NCBI GenBank assembly: GCA_020353535.1
Contig: CP070696.1
Location: 4,650,006-4,707,008 of the forward strand
Source of the DNA: Spirochaetaceae bacterium
Lineage (GTDB): Bacteria; Spirochaetota; Spirochaetia; SZUA-6; DRHE01
Direction of reading: 5' to 3'
Length of the DNA: 57,003 nt
This document shows positions 49,552 to 57,003 of this stretch, one piece after another (position 1 is the stretch's first letter; every line of letters starts with the position of its first letter). Under the pieces are notes generated by a model. It saw only the letters and a list, made by a program, of their open reading frames with translations. It ran no database searches and was not told the DNA's origin. The position numbers and the translations under genes were made by a program.

Positions 49552-50576
49552 ATATGGACACGAATCAGGTTGGTAAGCCGGTGATCGGAAGCAGGATGAG
49601 CAATGAATCTTTCATCACCATGATTATGATGGGTGTGCTGTTTTTGCTGTTCGGCATCGCCTGCATAGTGGTGCCCAACTTTTATAAACCCCGGAACATG
49701 CTCAACCTGCTAACGAACAACTGGTATCTCATTATCATAGGGATCGGAGTCTCCTTTCTCCTGATCACGGGAAACTTCGATATGTCGGTAGGCGGGAACA
49801 TCGCCATGACAGGCGTGCTTTCCGTCTATTTCTGTCAGGCGGCCAACGTGTCGGAGAATGTGCTGGCCAACGGCCTGGGATTGCCATACGCCGTGGCCGT
49901 TCTGATGGCCTTGCTGTGCGCTATGGGTATAGGAGGCATCAACGCCTTTTTCGTAGCCAGATTAAAAGTTCCCTCCATTATCATAACCCTGGGCACGATG
50001 ATGCTCGGGCGCGGGATCGCCCAGGTCGTTACCAGGGGCGCACAGCGTAACACCAGTCTGCCGGACGTCTTTGGTGTCATCGGCAACATTTCCATTAAAG
50101 GTACGCCTATCAAGGTATCCGTGGTGATCATGGTCTGTCTTGTTATCGCGGCCTTCATCTTCGAAAAAAATACCGTGCCCGGTCGGCGCACCTACCTCAT
50201 CGGAGCCAATAAAGAGGCCGCCCGGCTCTCGGGAATCAAGGTGGTGAGGCATCTCACCTTTCTGTACCTGACCAGCGCTCTTCTGGCAGGGGTCACGGGA
50301 ATCCTTTTGGCCTCCGAGTTCAAGGCGGGGGTGTCCAGCCGCGCGACCGGATACGAGTTCGACGCCCTGGTGATCTCCCTTCTCGGGGGGGTGAGCATTG
50401 CAGGGGGATTCGGGTCCGTTCTGGGGATGTTTGTCGGCGCCATCATTCTTTCAGTCATGACCTCGTCGGCCACCGGACTTCTCCTGTCGCCGAACTGGCA
50501 GTTCACCCTCAAGGGTGTGGCCACGCTGATCGCGATTCTCGCCCAGCGCTTCGCTTTGGATAGGAGGAGGGGATAG
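49548..50576 (+). CDS. Sugar ABC transporter permease, RbsC family
   Basis: A 342-residue permease of importer 2 with about 9 membrane segments, the family motif ITGNFDMSVGGNIAMTGVL and the ATPase-contact loop LIGANKEAARLSGIKVV. Two ATG codons are possible (49548, overlapping the ATPase stop as ATGA, or 49554). A second permease follows. Confidence 0.91.
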   Translation: MNMDTNQVGKPVIGSRMSNESFITMIMMGVLFLLFGIACIVVPNFYKPRNMLNLLTNNWYLIIIGIGVSFLLITGNFDMSVGGNIAMTGVLSVYFCQAANVSENVLANGLGLPYAVAVLMALLCAMGIGGINAFFVARLKVPSIIITLGTMMLGRGIAQVVTRGAQRNTSLPDVFGVIGNISIKGTPIKVSVVIMVCLVIAAFIFEKNTVPGRRTYLIGANKEAARLSGIKVVRHLTFLYLTSALLAGVTGILLASEFKAGVSSRATGYEFDALVISLLGGVSIAGGFGSVLGMFVGAIILSVMTSSATGLLLSPNWQFTLKGVATLIAILAQRFALDRRRG

Positions 50577-50647
50577 CTTTGGCTTTTTTGAAAACCGTGC
50601 TGTCAATAGGAAACGGGATAGGGATACCCGGATTGGAGAAAAGGGAA

Positions 50648-51685
50648 ATGAAAACTTCTGGAGACGACTTAGTGCAGGCACCGCTGGATCGAGCCAGTGC
50701 GGTGCGGGCGAACATCAAGAAGTTCTACATCTACGTGGTGCTTCTCGTTATCGTGATCATCTTCAGCGTAGTGAAGCTGGGACAGGTCCAGATGTTCGGG
50801 CGGGGACACTTCTTGAGCCCCGACAGCATCATCGTTCTGTTGCGTGCCGCCGTACCCATTCTTACGCTGAGCGGGGCCTTTACACTCCTGATGATCTCCG
50901 GCCATATCGACCTGTCCGTCGGCAGCGCCATGAGTTTGACTGCCGTGGTGTTCGCTCTCATGGTCCGCGAGGGCTTTTCCCTGCTGCCCGCCCTGGTCCT
51001 GGCCCTGATTGTGGGGATTGCCATGGGCTTTCTCAATGGCCTGCTGGTTGTGAAAATGCGGATCACCCCTGTGATCGGGACACTCGTCACCTTGAACCTG
51101 TTCAAGGGAATAGCGCTGCTCATCGTACCGGCCGGGCTGTCGGCCATTAAAAGTAGTGTCGAGAAGCCGATGCCGGCCTGGATCAACAACTACGCCCGCA
51201 AGGATGTGTTCCTGGGCCTGCCCTGGGCCTTTTACGTTGCCCTGGCCGTGATCGCGATGCTGATCATCCTGCAGAGAAAGACGATCCTGGGGAAATATGC
51301 AGCTGCAATCGGTGGTAACCGCACAGCGGCGGAGCTCTCCGGGATCAACGTCGTGAAGATGGCCTGGATTCTTTACATCATTGTAGGATTTTTCGCCGCT
51401 GCGGCGGGAATAGCTCGAGCCAGCTACATGTCGCTGGGAGATCCGCTTTCCGGCGACGGCATGGAGCTGGACAATATCATCGCCGTGCTGTTGGGAGGCA
51501 CGGCCTTCGCCGGAGGCGAAGGATCGGTGCCGAAGACGATCGTCGGCGCGCTCATCATCATATGCGTAACCACGGGCCTGATGACCGTTATACCGGCGTT
51601 CTGGCAGACCGTTGCCAAGGGCGGCGTGCTCCTGTTCGCCGTCGTGCTCAACCACGTGCTCGTCAGAGAGAAGGTTCGCTTTTAG
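50648..51685 (+). CDS. Sugar ABC transporter permease, RbsC family (second of importer 2)
   Basis: A 345-residue permease with the motif ISGHIDLSVGSAMSLTAVVF and the loop AIGGNRTAAELSGINVVK. The ATG at 50648 is preceded by GGAGAAAAGGG. A longer version starting from TTG at 50579 would begin 2 bases after the upstream stop and add 23 residues without a membrane segment. I prefer the shorter form but cannot exclude the longer. It completes the two-permease CUT2 set. Confidence 0.88.
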   Translation: MKTSGDDLVQAPLDRASAVRANIKKFYIYVVLLVIVIIFSVVKLGQVQMFGRGHFLSPDSIIVLLRAAVPILTLSGAFTLLMISGHIDLSVGSAMSLTAVVFALMVREGFSLLPALVLALIVGIAMGFLNGLLVVKMRITPVIGTLVTLNLFKGIALLIVPAGLSAIKSSVEKPMPAWINNYARKDVFLGLPWAFYVALAVIAMLIILQRKTILGKYAAAIGGNRTAAELSGINVVKMAWILYIIVGFFAAAAGIARASYMSLGDPLSGDGMELDNIIAVLLGGTAFAGGEGSVPKTIVGALIIICVTTGLMTVIPAFWQTVAKGGVLLFAVVLNHVLVREKVRF

Positions 51686-51732
51686 AGGATTTTCTTGCCC
51701 CGAACGATGAAGATGCTGAAGAGGTGATTGAA

Positions 51733-52992
51733 ATGACGGGTAGAGAACGTATACGGACAGCTCTGGCTCACAGACAGCCCGACCGGGTGCCCCTCGATTT
51801 CGGAGGATGCAACCAGACCACCGTGCACGTGGGGGTGATCGCGCAGCTCCGCGACCACTTCGGTCTGGACAAACGGCCGGTGAAGGTTGAGGAACCCTAC
51901 ACCATGATGGGCCGCCTGGATGAAGACCTGAAGGCCGCCATGGAAGTGGATGTGGATGCCTTGCTGGGGCTGTCCACCTTTTTCGGTGTGACCCGGGATG
52001 AGTGGAAAGACTATACCATGGAGGACGGCTTGCAGGTATTGGTGCCCAAACAGTTCAACGTCACCCGTGATAGGGAAGGAAAGATCTATGCCTACCCGGA
52101 AGGAGACACCTCCGCACCTCCCAGCGGCGTCATGCCCAAGAGGGGTTACTACTTCGATGCCATAATCCGCCAGGATCCCCTGCCGGCCAGCGATGACGAC
52201 CTGAAATTGGAGGACAACCTGGAGGAGTTCACCGAGATCCCCGAGGTGGAGCTTCAGTTCATGGCCTCTCAGTTGGCTGAAAACCGCAAGAGCCGCCGCG
52301 CCCTGTTTGGGGTCGTACCCGGAGCCGGACTGGGAGATATTGCCTGTGTACCCGCACCCTGGATGAAACACCCCAGGGGCATCAGGGACATCACCGAATG
52401 GTATATCTCCACCGCAACCCGCCGGGAATTCCTGCACCGGCTGTTCGACCGCCAGACCGACATTGTAATTCACAATCTCGAGAAGATCCGCACGGTAATC
52501 GGTGACGAAATGGACGTGGCCTGGGTCTGCGGCACGGACTTCGGAACCCAGAGTTCAACCTTCTGTTCCCCGGAAACCTACACGGAGCTCTACCAGCCCT
52601 ACTATCTGAAAGTCAACAACTGGATCCACAAACACACCAGATGGAAGACCTTCAAGCACTGCTGCGGTTCGATTACGACCCTAATGGAAGGATTCATCGC
52701 CTCGGGTTTCGACATCATCAACCCGGTTCAGTGGACCGCGGCCAACATGGACATGAAGATGCTCAAAGAGCGCTTCGGAAAACGCATCGTTTTTTGGGGC
52801 GGAGGGGTGGACACTCAGAAGACTCTACCCTTCGGCACACCCGAGCAGGTGCGGGAGGAGGTTTTGAGGGCTTGTGAAGTCTTCGCTCCCGGTGGAGGCT
52901 TCGTGTTCAATACTGTCCACAATATTCAGGCAAAAACTCCGATTGAAAACGTGATCGCCATGCTCGAGGCTGTCGCAGAGTTCAACGGATAA
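51733..52992 (+). CDS. Uroporphyrinogen decarboxylase-like (MtaA/CmuA/UroD superfamily) protein
   Basis: A 419-residue TIM-barrel protein of the UroD superfamily, which holds haem-pathway UroD and zinc-dependent corrinoid methyltransferases. The opening MTGRERIRTALAHRQPDRVPLDFGG and the motif KTFKHCCGSITTLMEGFIASG, with His-x-Cys as possible zinc ligands, favour the methyltransferase-like side. No corrinoid protein or reactivating ATPase is nearby. Proteins of this type occur in sugar loci of anaerobes with no settled function; demethylation of a methylated sugar or polyol is one idea. The ATG at 51733 follows GAGGTG; an in-frame extension overlaps the permease gene and is rejected. Confidence 0.82.
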   Translation: MTGRERIRTALAHRQPDRVPLDFGGCNQTTVHVGVIAQLRDHFGLDKRPVKVEEPYTMMGRLDEDLKAAMEVDVDALLGLSTFFGVTRDEWKDYTMEDGLQVLVPKQFNVTRDREGKIYAYPEGDTSAPPSGVMPKRGYYFDAIIRQDPLPASDDDLKLEDNLEEFTEIPEVELQFMASQLAENRKSRRALFGVVPGAGLGDIACVPAPWMKHPRGIRDITEWYISTATRREFLHRLFDRQTDIVIHNLEKIRTVIGDEMDVAWVCGTDFGTQSSTFCSPETYTELYQPYYLKVNNWIHKHTRWKTFKHCCGSITTLMEGFIASGFDIINPVQWTAANMDMKMLKERFGKRIVFWGGGVDTQKTLPFGTPEQVREEVLRACEVFAPGGGFVFNTVHNIQAKTPIENVIAMLEAVAEFNG

Positions 52993-53041
52993 AACACAGA
53001 GAAAACGAGACAAGGAAATACACTAAGGGAGAAGAAAACAA

Positions 53042-54208
53042 ATGATCAAGGACTTTATGTACTACAATCCGGTCAAGCTGGTCTTCGGAGAAGGAAAACT
53101 TGAGGAAGCGGGCAAATGGGCCAAGGAGTACGGCAAGAAGGCGGTCATCGTCACCACCGGAACGCTGTTCAAGGAAAGTGGGCTGGTGGATCGCCTGCAG
53201 AAGATCCTGAAAGACAGCGGGGTGGACTCGATTTATTACCCCGACGTCGATGCCAATCCGTTGAACACCCAGATCGACAAAGGTGCCGAGACCGCCCGAG
53301 CCAAGGGCTGCGACCTGGTCATCGGTTTGGGAGGCGGCAGCGCCATCGACGCGGCCAAGGGAATGGCGATCGTGCTGGGGCACAAACGCCCGATCTGGGA
53401 TTTCTGCATCGGAGCCGATGCTGCAGCCATTACTGTCAAGACCTACCCGATCATCGCCATAACCACCACCTCCGGTACGGGCAGCGAGTGCACCCAGTGG
53501 TCGGTGATCACCAATCCCGACACTGAGGAGAAACCCGGAATCGGTTCCGACTACACCTTCGCCAAAGTGGCGATCGTGGATCCCGAGCTGATGGTATCCA
53601 TGCCCCCGAAGATCACAGCCTCCACCGGCTTCGATACACTGGCCCACTCCATCGAGGCTTACACCGCAGATCTGGCCACTCCCATAACGGACATGGGCTG
53701 CGAGCAGGCCATCCGCCTGGTGGGCCGCTACCTGCGGCGTGTGGTGAAGAATGGGGAAGACCGGGAGGCGCGCAATGCCATGGCTTATGCCAATTCCCTG
53801 GCGGGCATTGGCATCTCTGTCGGTATCGTGACCGTTTGCCACGGCCTGGCGCATTCGATCGGCGGCCTGACCGGATCGACACACGGCGAGACTCTGGCGG
53901 CCATGACTCCGCACACCATGCGCTTTTCCATGAAGGCCTTCCCGGATAAGTTTCGAAAAATCGCCATGTTTCTGCGCGACGAGTGCGGGCTGCCCGAGAA
54001 CTACTCATTGGAGGACAGCATCAAGGAAGTCGAGGATCTTATCCGAGATATCGGGCTGGGAGCGCCGCTGTCCCAGCAGGGGCTGAAGGAAAAGGATATC
54101 GAGCGGGCTGCGGACGGCGTGATCCGCTATATGGGTGGTTCGATCACCAACGATCCGGCCACGCCGTCCCGGGAAGACCTGATAGGGATCATCCGCAAAG
54201 CGTTCTGA
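53042..54208 (+). CDS. Iron-containing alcohol dehydrogenase (type III)
   Basis: A 388-residue dehydrogenase with GLGGGSAIDAAKG (95-107) for cofactor binding and metal ligands D198, H202, H267 and H281. The opening DFMYYNPVKLVFGEGKLEE is typical of the butanol/1,3-propanediol dehydrogenase branch. It follows the UroD-like gene by 49 bases in a purine-rich gap. In this locus it may interconvert a polyol and a ketose or an aldehyde and an alcohol. Confidence 0.91.
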   Translation: MIKDFMYYNPVKLVFGEGKLEEAGKWAKEYGKKAVIVTTGTLFKESGLVDRLQKILKDSGVDSIYYPDVDANPLNTQIDKGAETARAKGCDLVIGLGGGSAIDAAKGMAIVLGHKRPIWDFCIGADAAAITVKTYPIIAITTTSGTGSECTQWSVITNPDTEEKPGIGSDYTFAKVAIVDPELMVSMPPKITASTGFDTLAHSIEAYTADLATPITDMGCEQAIRLVGRYLRRVVKNGEDREARNAMAYANSLAGIGISVGIVTVCHGLAHSIGGLTGSTHGETLAAMTPHTMRFSMKAFPDKFRKIAMFLRDECGLPENYSLEDSIKEVEDLIRDIGLGAPLSQQGLKEKDIERAADGVIRYMGGSITNDPATPSREDLIGIIRKAF

Positions 54209-54290
54209 ACCAAGAGGTAACGGGCGTAGTGAATGGCGAGCACCGGAACGCGCCATGCAAGAGCCACAGTTTCGTCGTGAGGGGGATTGA

Positions 54291-55061
54291 ATGGGCGACA
54301 CCAAATACGATTTCACGGGAAAAACCGCGATCATAACCGGAGCCACCAAGGGAATCGGCCGAGACATTGCCTCGAGCTTCGCTCGAGCTGGCTGCGCCCT
54401 GGGAATTACAGGCCGCAGTGAGAAGGATCTTCGGGAACTCGCCGACGAAGCCCGGGGTACAGGCGTGCGCTGTGAAACCTACAAAGCGGATCTTTCCATA
54501 GCCGAGGAATGCATTGCCATGGCCGAGCACTTCGTTTCGTTGTTCCCGGTGATCGATATTCTCGTGAACGATGCAGGCCTGAGCTTCCCGGAGAAACTGA
54601 TCGATCTGGATGTCGCACACTGGGATACGACCCTGGCCGTCAATCTTCGAGCCCCGGCTCTTATAAGCAAGGTCATCGCTAAGAAGATGATCGCCCGGGG
54701 ACATGGTGCGATCATCAACGTCTCCAGCAATGCCAGCCTGGCCGGGATAGAGGAACACGCCGCCTACTGCGCCAGCAAGTTCGGACTGGATGGTCTGACT
54801 AAGGTCATGGCCGTGGAGCTGGGACCCTGCGGCATCCGGGTGAACGCCATTGCCCCCACGGTGGTCCTCACCCCAATGGGCGCTCAGGTCTGGGGGGACC
54901 CGAAGAAGGCTGATCCGGTCAAGGCCAAGATCCCGCTGGGGCGCTTCGCCCAGCCGTCGGAAGTCACCGCGGCGGCTTTTTTCCTGGCTTCAGAGGGAGC
55001 CGGCATGATCCACGGTGAAACCCTTGTCATAGACGGAGGGGTGAATGCCAAACTCTATTGA
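54291..55061 (+). CDS. Short-chain dehydrogenase, L-xylulose reductase (DCXR)-like
   Basis: A 256-residue SDR with TGATKGIG (16-23), NDAG near 93 and the catalytic S146, Y159, K163. The stretch NAIAPTVVLTPMGAQVWGDP with KIPLGRFAQPSEV afterwards closely follows mammalian and bacterial dicarbonyl/L-xylulose reductases. This suggests xylitol/L-xylulose or similar polyol/ketose interconversion. That fits the L-xylulokinase-like kinase at the other end of the locus. Its 3' end overlaps the next SDR gene by 17 bases. Confidence 0.88.
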   Translation: MGDTKYDFTGKTAIITGATKGIGRDIASSFARAGCALGITGRSEKDLRELADEARGTGVRCETYKADLSIAEECIAMAEHFVSLFPVIDILVNDAGLSFPEKLIDLDVAHWDTTLAVNLRAPALISKVIAKKMIARGHGAIINVSSNASLAGIEEHAAYCASKFGLDGLTKVMAVELGPCGIRVNAIAPTVVLTPMGAQVWGDPKKADPVKAKIPLGRFAQPSEVTAAAFFLASEGAGMIHGETLVIDGGVNAKLY

Positions 55062-55791
55062 AGGTAAGGTGGCCATGGTAACCGGAGCGGCCGGAGCCAT
55101 GGGTCGTGCGGTCGTCCACGCGCTACATCAGGAGGGAGCCACGCTGGTTATGGTCGACTTGGCCCGGCAGCAGCTCCAGGAACTGGCCTCCGGATTCGGA
55201 AAACGAGCGGTGCCGGTGGTTCTGGATGTAACCGATCCCCCGGCCATCGAGAGAGAGCTGGAGCGCCTGCGGGATGCTGTGGGCAGCGTCGACATCCTGG
55301 TGAACAACGCCGGGATTCTATCCAAAAACAAGTCCCAGACTACCTCACCGGAGGAATGGCGTAGGGTGGTGGAGATCAACCTGAACGGCATGTTCTATCT
55401 CTCCCGGGCGATCATTCCCGGCATGAAAGAGAAGGGGTGGGGACGGATCGTGAACGTCTCCTCGCTGGCCGCCCAAACCGGCGGCTTGACCGCGGGTACT
55501 GCCTACTCCACCTCCAAGGGGGGAGTGATCTCATTGACTCGGTCCCTGGCAGCGGAGACCGCACCCTTTGGAATCACGGCCAACGCCATCGCCCCGGCCT
55601 ACGTGAAGACCCCCATGGTCACCGAACAGCTGACCGAGGAGGAACGCCGGGGAATACTCGGGAAGATCCCCGTGGGGCGCTTCTGCGAACCGGAAGAGTT
55701 CGCGTACGTCGTGCTCTTCCTGGTCAGCCCTTTAGCGGGATTTATAACCGGGGATGTGATCAATCTCAACGGGGGATTGTACTTTAATTAG
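55045..55791 (+). CDS. Short-chain dehydrogenase/reductase
   Basis: A 248-residue classical SDR with TGAAGAMG (13-20), NNAG (87-90) and Y154-x3-K158. It is of general 3-oxoacyl-ACP reductase-like type; the substrate is not predictable. The ATG lies inside the end of the DCXR-like gene, preceded by GGAGGGG, so the two are translated together. Two SDRs in tandem suggest two successive oxidations or an epimerisation by oxidation and reduction. Confidence 0.88.
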   Translation: MPNSIEGKVAMVTGAAGAMGRAVVHALHQEGATLVMVDLARQQLQELASGFGKRAVPVVLDVTDPPAIERELERLRDAVGSVDILVNNAGILSKNKSQTTSPEEWRRVVEINLNGMFYLSRAIIPGMKEKGWGRIVNVSSLAAQTGGLTAGTAYSTSKGGVISLTRSLAAETAPFGITANAIAPAYVKTPMVTEQLTEEERRGILGKIPVGRFCEPEEFAYVVLFLVSPLAGFITGDVINLNGGLYFN

Positions 55792-55841
55792 GGAGATTTA
55801 TATTTGCAGGCGAGTCCCCCGTCCCGCAGATCCAACAGACG

Positions 55842-55883
55842 CAGGTCCGGCAGAGCAGGTCCGGCAGAGCAGGTCCAGCATAA
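55842..55883 (+). repeat. 14-bp tandem repeat ahead of the IclR gene
   Basis: Two identical copies of CAGGTCCGGCAGAG (55842-55855, 55856-55869) and a degenerate third (CAGGTCCAGCATAA). A further GGTCCGGCATACG follows a few bases later. The repeats fill the space between the SDR stop and the regulator start. Confidence 0.75.
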
Positions 55884-55904
55884 ACGCGGGTCCGGCATAC
55901 GAAC

Positions 55905-56771
55905 ATGGAAGGTAGTAATAGCAAAACGATGACAACGCAACAGAGCAACGGAAAAAAACTCAGCCGCAACTACACCGCTCCGGCGGTGGATCGTGCCCTG
56001 GACATTCTCGAGTACATGGCCGATCATCCTCGTCCCTTCGGCGCAACCGAGCTGTCAAGGATCCTGGGCATCCCGCTGAACTCGGTATTCCGCATCCTCA
56101 AGCGCCTGACCGAGCGGGAGTACACGGTCCAGGATCCGGTATCCGATGGTTATCAGTTGAGTACCCGCGTATTTTCGCTGGGCATGAGTCTGTACACCCG
56201 CTTCGAGCTGAGGCAACGGGCCAGGTCTCACCTGGAGTGGCTCTGCCGGGAGACAGAGGAGACGGTACAGCTGCAGATTCCCCATGGGGAGAAGGTTCTC
56301 GTGCTGGACACCGTAAGCCCCGAGGTCTCCTTCTACCTGCGGGTGGTCCCCGGTAGCCACGTGTACTACCACCCGAATGCCTTCGGCAAGGCCATGCTGG
56401 CCTTCATGAGCGAAGAGGAGATCAAGGCGATCCTGCCCGCCAAGCTGCCCGCCTTGACGCCCCACACCGTGACCTTGCTGCGGCAGCTGCTACTACAGCT
56501 GGAAGAAACCCGGCGTACAGGCTTGGCCTACGACAACGAGGAATACACAAGCGGCATCGTCTGTATCGGGGCTCCCGTATTCGACGTGCAGGGCAAGGTC
56601 GCTGCAGGCTTAGGCATCACCGCCATTGCCAGCCTGCTCAAACCGAAGCAGCACAGCGCTTTCGAACAGCTGGTCCTGGAATGCGCCGCCAGGGTATCGA
56701 AATCCATTGGCTATTCCGGAGATTTCTTCGTCGACAAGCTCGTTGTCAAGGGATTGGACGGAGAGGCATGA
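55905..56771 (+). CDS. IclR-family transcriptional regulator
   Basis: A 288-residue regulator. The N-terminal winged helix (about 22-85) reads ALDILEYMADHPRPFGATELSRILGIPLNSVFRILKRL, and the C-terminal GAF-like effector domain (about 100-275) has FGKAMLAFMSEEEI and ITAIASLL. It probably controls the second carbohydrate locus in response to a pathway intermediate. The start is uncertain: ATG at 55905 lacks a clear ribosome site, and ATG at 55929 is an alternative. Confidence 0.9.
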   Translation: MEGSNSKTMTTQQSNGKKLSRNYTAPAVDRALDILEYMADHPRPFGATELSRILGIPLNSVFRILKRLTEREYTVQDPVSDGYQLSTRVFSLGMSLYTRFELRQRARSHLEWLCRETEETVQLQIPHGEKVLVLDTVSPEVSFYLRVVPGSHVYYHPNAFGKAMLAFMSEEEIKAILPAKLPALTPHTVTLLRQLLLQLEETRRTGLAYDNEEYTSGIVCIGAPVFDVQGKVAAGLGITAIASLLKPKQHSAFEQLVLECAARVSKSIGYSGDFFVDKLVVKGLDGEA

Positions 56772-56857
56772 ACGCGCGCACGGAATTGGTGCCATGATGT
56801 GTACGGACTGATTGTTAACTATGCTAGCCACCGACAAAATATTAAAGGAGAGGAACG

Positions 56858-57003
56858 ATGAAGAGTGCGGAAGCAACTGTTAAATCAGCCTATAAGAGCC
56901 CGCTTCACCAGATGACCCAGACCACCCCGACCTGTCTTTGGAACGACAGCGCCTCGGTGCAGGAACTGACCTACGCCATAGAGCACGGAGCGGTGGGTGC
57001 CAC
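56858..57003 (+). CDS. Transaldolase-family protein, N-terminal part (cut by window end)
   Basis: The first 48 codons of a gene that runs off the right edge, with an AGGAGAGG ribosome site. The segment TCLWNDSASVQELTYAIEHGAVGA resembles the start of transaldolase/fructose-6-phosphate aldolase-like proteins of the long type, where it precedes a T-x-N-P motif. The catalytic lysine lies outside the window. It fits the pentulose-phosphate context of this locus. Confidence 0.65.
   Translation, partial: MKSAEATVKSAYKSPLHQMTQTTPTCLWNDSASVQELTYAIEHGAVGA

Noticed and set aside
55842..55903. CRISPR array
   Set aside because: Units are only 14 bp, directly adjacent without spacers, and no cas gene is present.

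Overview
The window looks like the chromosome of a fermentative anaerobe with fairly high G+C content. Oxygen-sensitive chemistry is prominent: a glycyl radical enzyme with its SAM activase, two tungsten-type aldehyde:ferredoxin oxidoreductases, and a Na+-pumping biotin decarboxylase. Two ribose-type ABC importers, a CHASE2 cyclase, a PepF peptidase and a YgeW carbamoyltransferase sit alongside. This mix suits spirochaetes of the Spirochaeta/Sediminispirochaeta type, but that is a guess from gene content; there is no rRNA or other marker here. I saw no tRNA, rRNA, CRISPR array or complete insertion sequence.

Layout. (1) 1-3526: the end of an unknown gene, a CHASE2 adenylate cyclase, and a DUF4143 ATPase. 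(2) 3769-9608: a pyrimidine/beta-amino-acid block. A Tpa-like aminotransferase, a SauS-like acylating aldehyde dehydrogenase and a zinc-ribbon protein are on the minus strand; beta-ureidopropionase and an NCS2 uracil permease diverge on the plus strand. (3) 9623-15848: two small membrane proteins, then mmdADCB (Na+-pumping (methyl)malonyl-CoA decarboxylase) and a two-subunit class I fumarase-like hydratase. (4) 15901-22682, minus strand: a sugar ABC importer, an Fe-alcohol dehydrogenase and a tagatose-3-epimerase-family isomerase. (5) 22926-35895, plus strand: a FadR-type GntR regulator, then a divergent glycyl radical enzyme, its activase, a Gfo/Idh dehydrogenase, two AORs, a ThiS/MoaD-like protein, a ThDP enzyme, an SDR and an Fe-ADH. 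(6) 35934-40704, minus strand: VapBC-like pair, PepF, YgeW, a coding remnant with an in-frame stop, and a ferritin-like protein. (7) 40916-57003: a second carbohydrate locus with an L-xylulokinase-like FGGY kinase, an AcoABC-like 2-oxoacid/acetoin dehydrogenase without E3, a cupin, a second ABC importer, a UroD/MtaA-like protein, an Fe-ADH, an L-xylulose-reductase-like SDR, a second SDR, an IclR regulator and the start of a transaldolase-like gene.

How the parts may work together. Regions 4 and 5 appear to be one regulon. The 13-bp pseudo-palindrome ATTRTCNGAYAAT occurs (with small deviations) at four intergenic sites around the GntR gene. One copy lies exactly between the -35 and -10 of the glycyl radical enzyme promoter, and another lies between the divergent importer and regulator genes. 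The likely logic is import of a sugar or polyol derivative, epimerisation/oxidation, radical cleavage or elimination, ThDP-dependent C-C chemistry, and ferredoxin-linked aldehyde oxidation. The radical-site motif departs from the usual family signature, so the substrate is probably not one of the well-known ones. This is my best candidate for an undescribed system.

A second candidate is regions 2 and 3. Uracil or thymine breakdown through beta-alanine or 3-aminoisobutyrate could lead to malonyl-CoA or methylmalonyl-CoA, whose decarboxylation by MmdADCB would pump Na+. All functional statements rest on reading the sequence and remembered family motifs; no database search was run.
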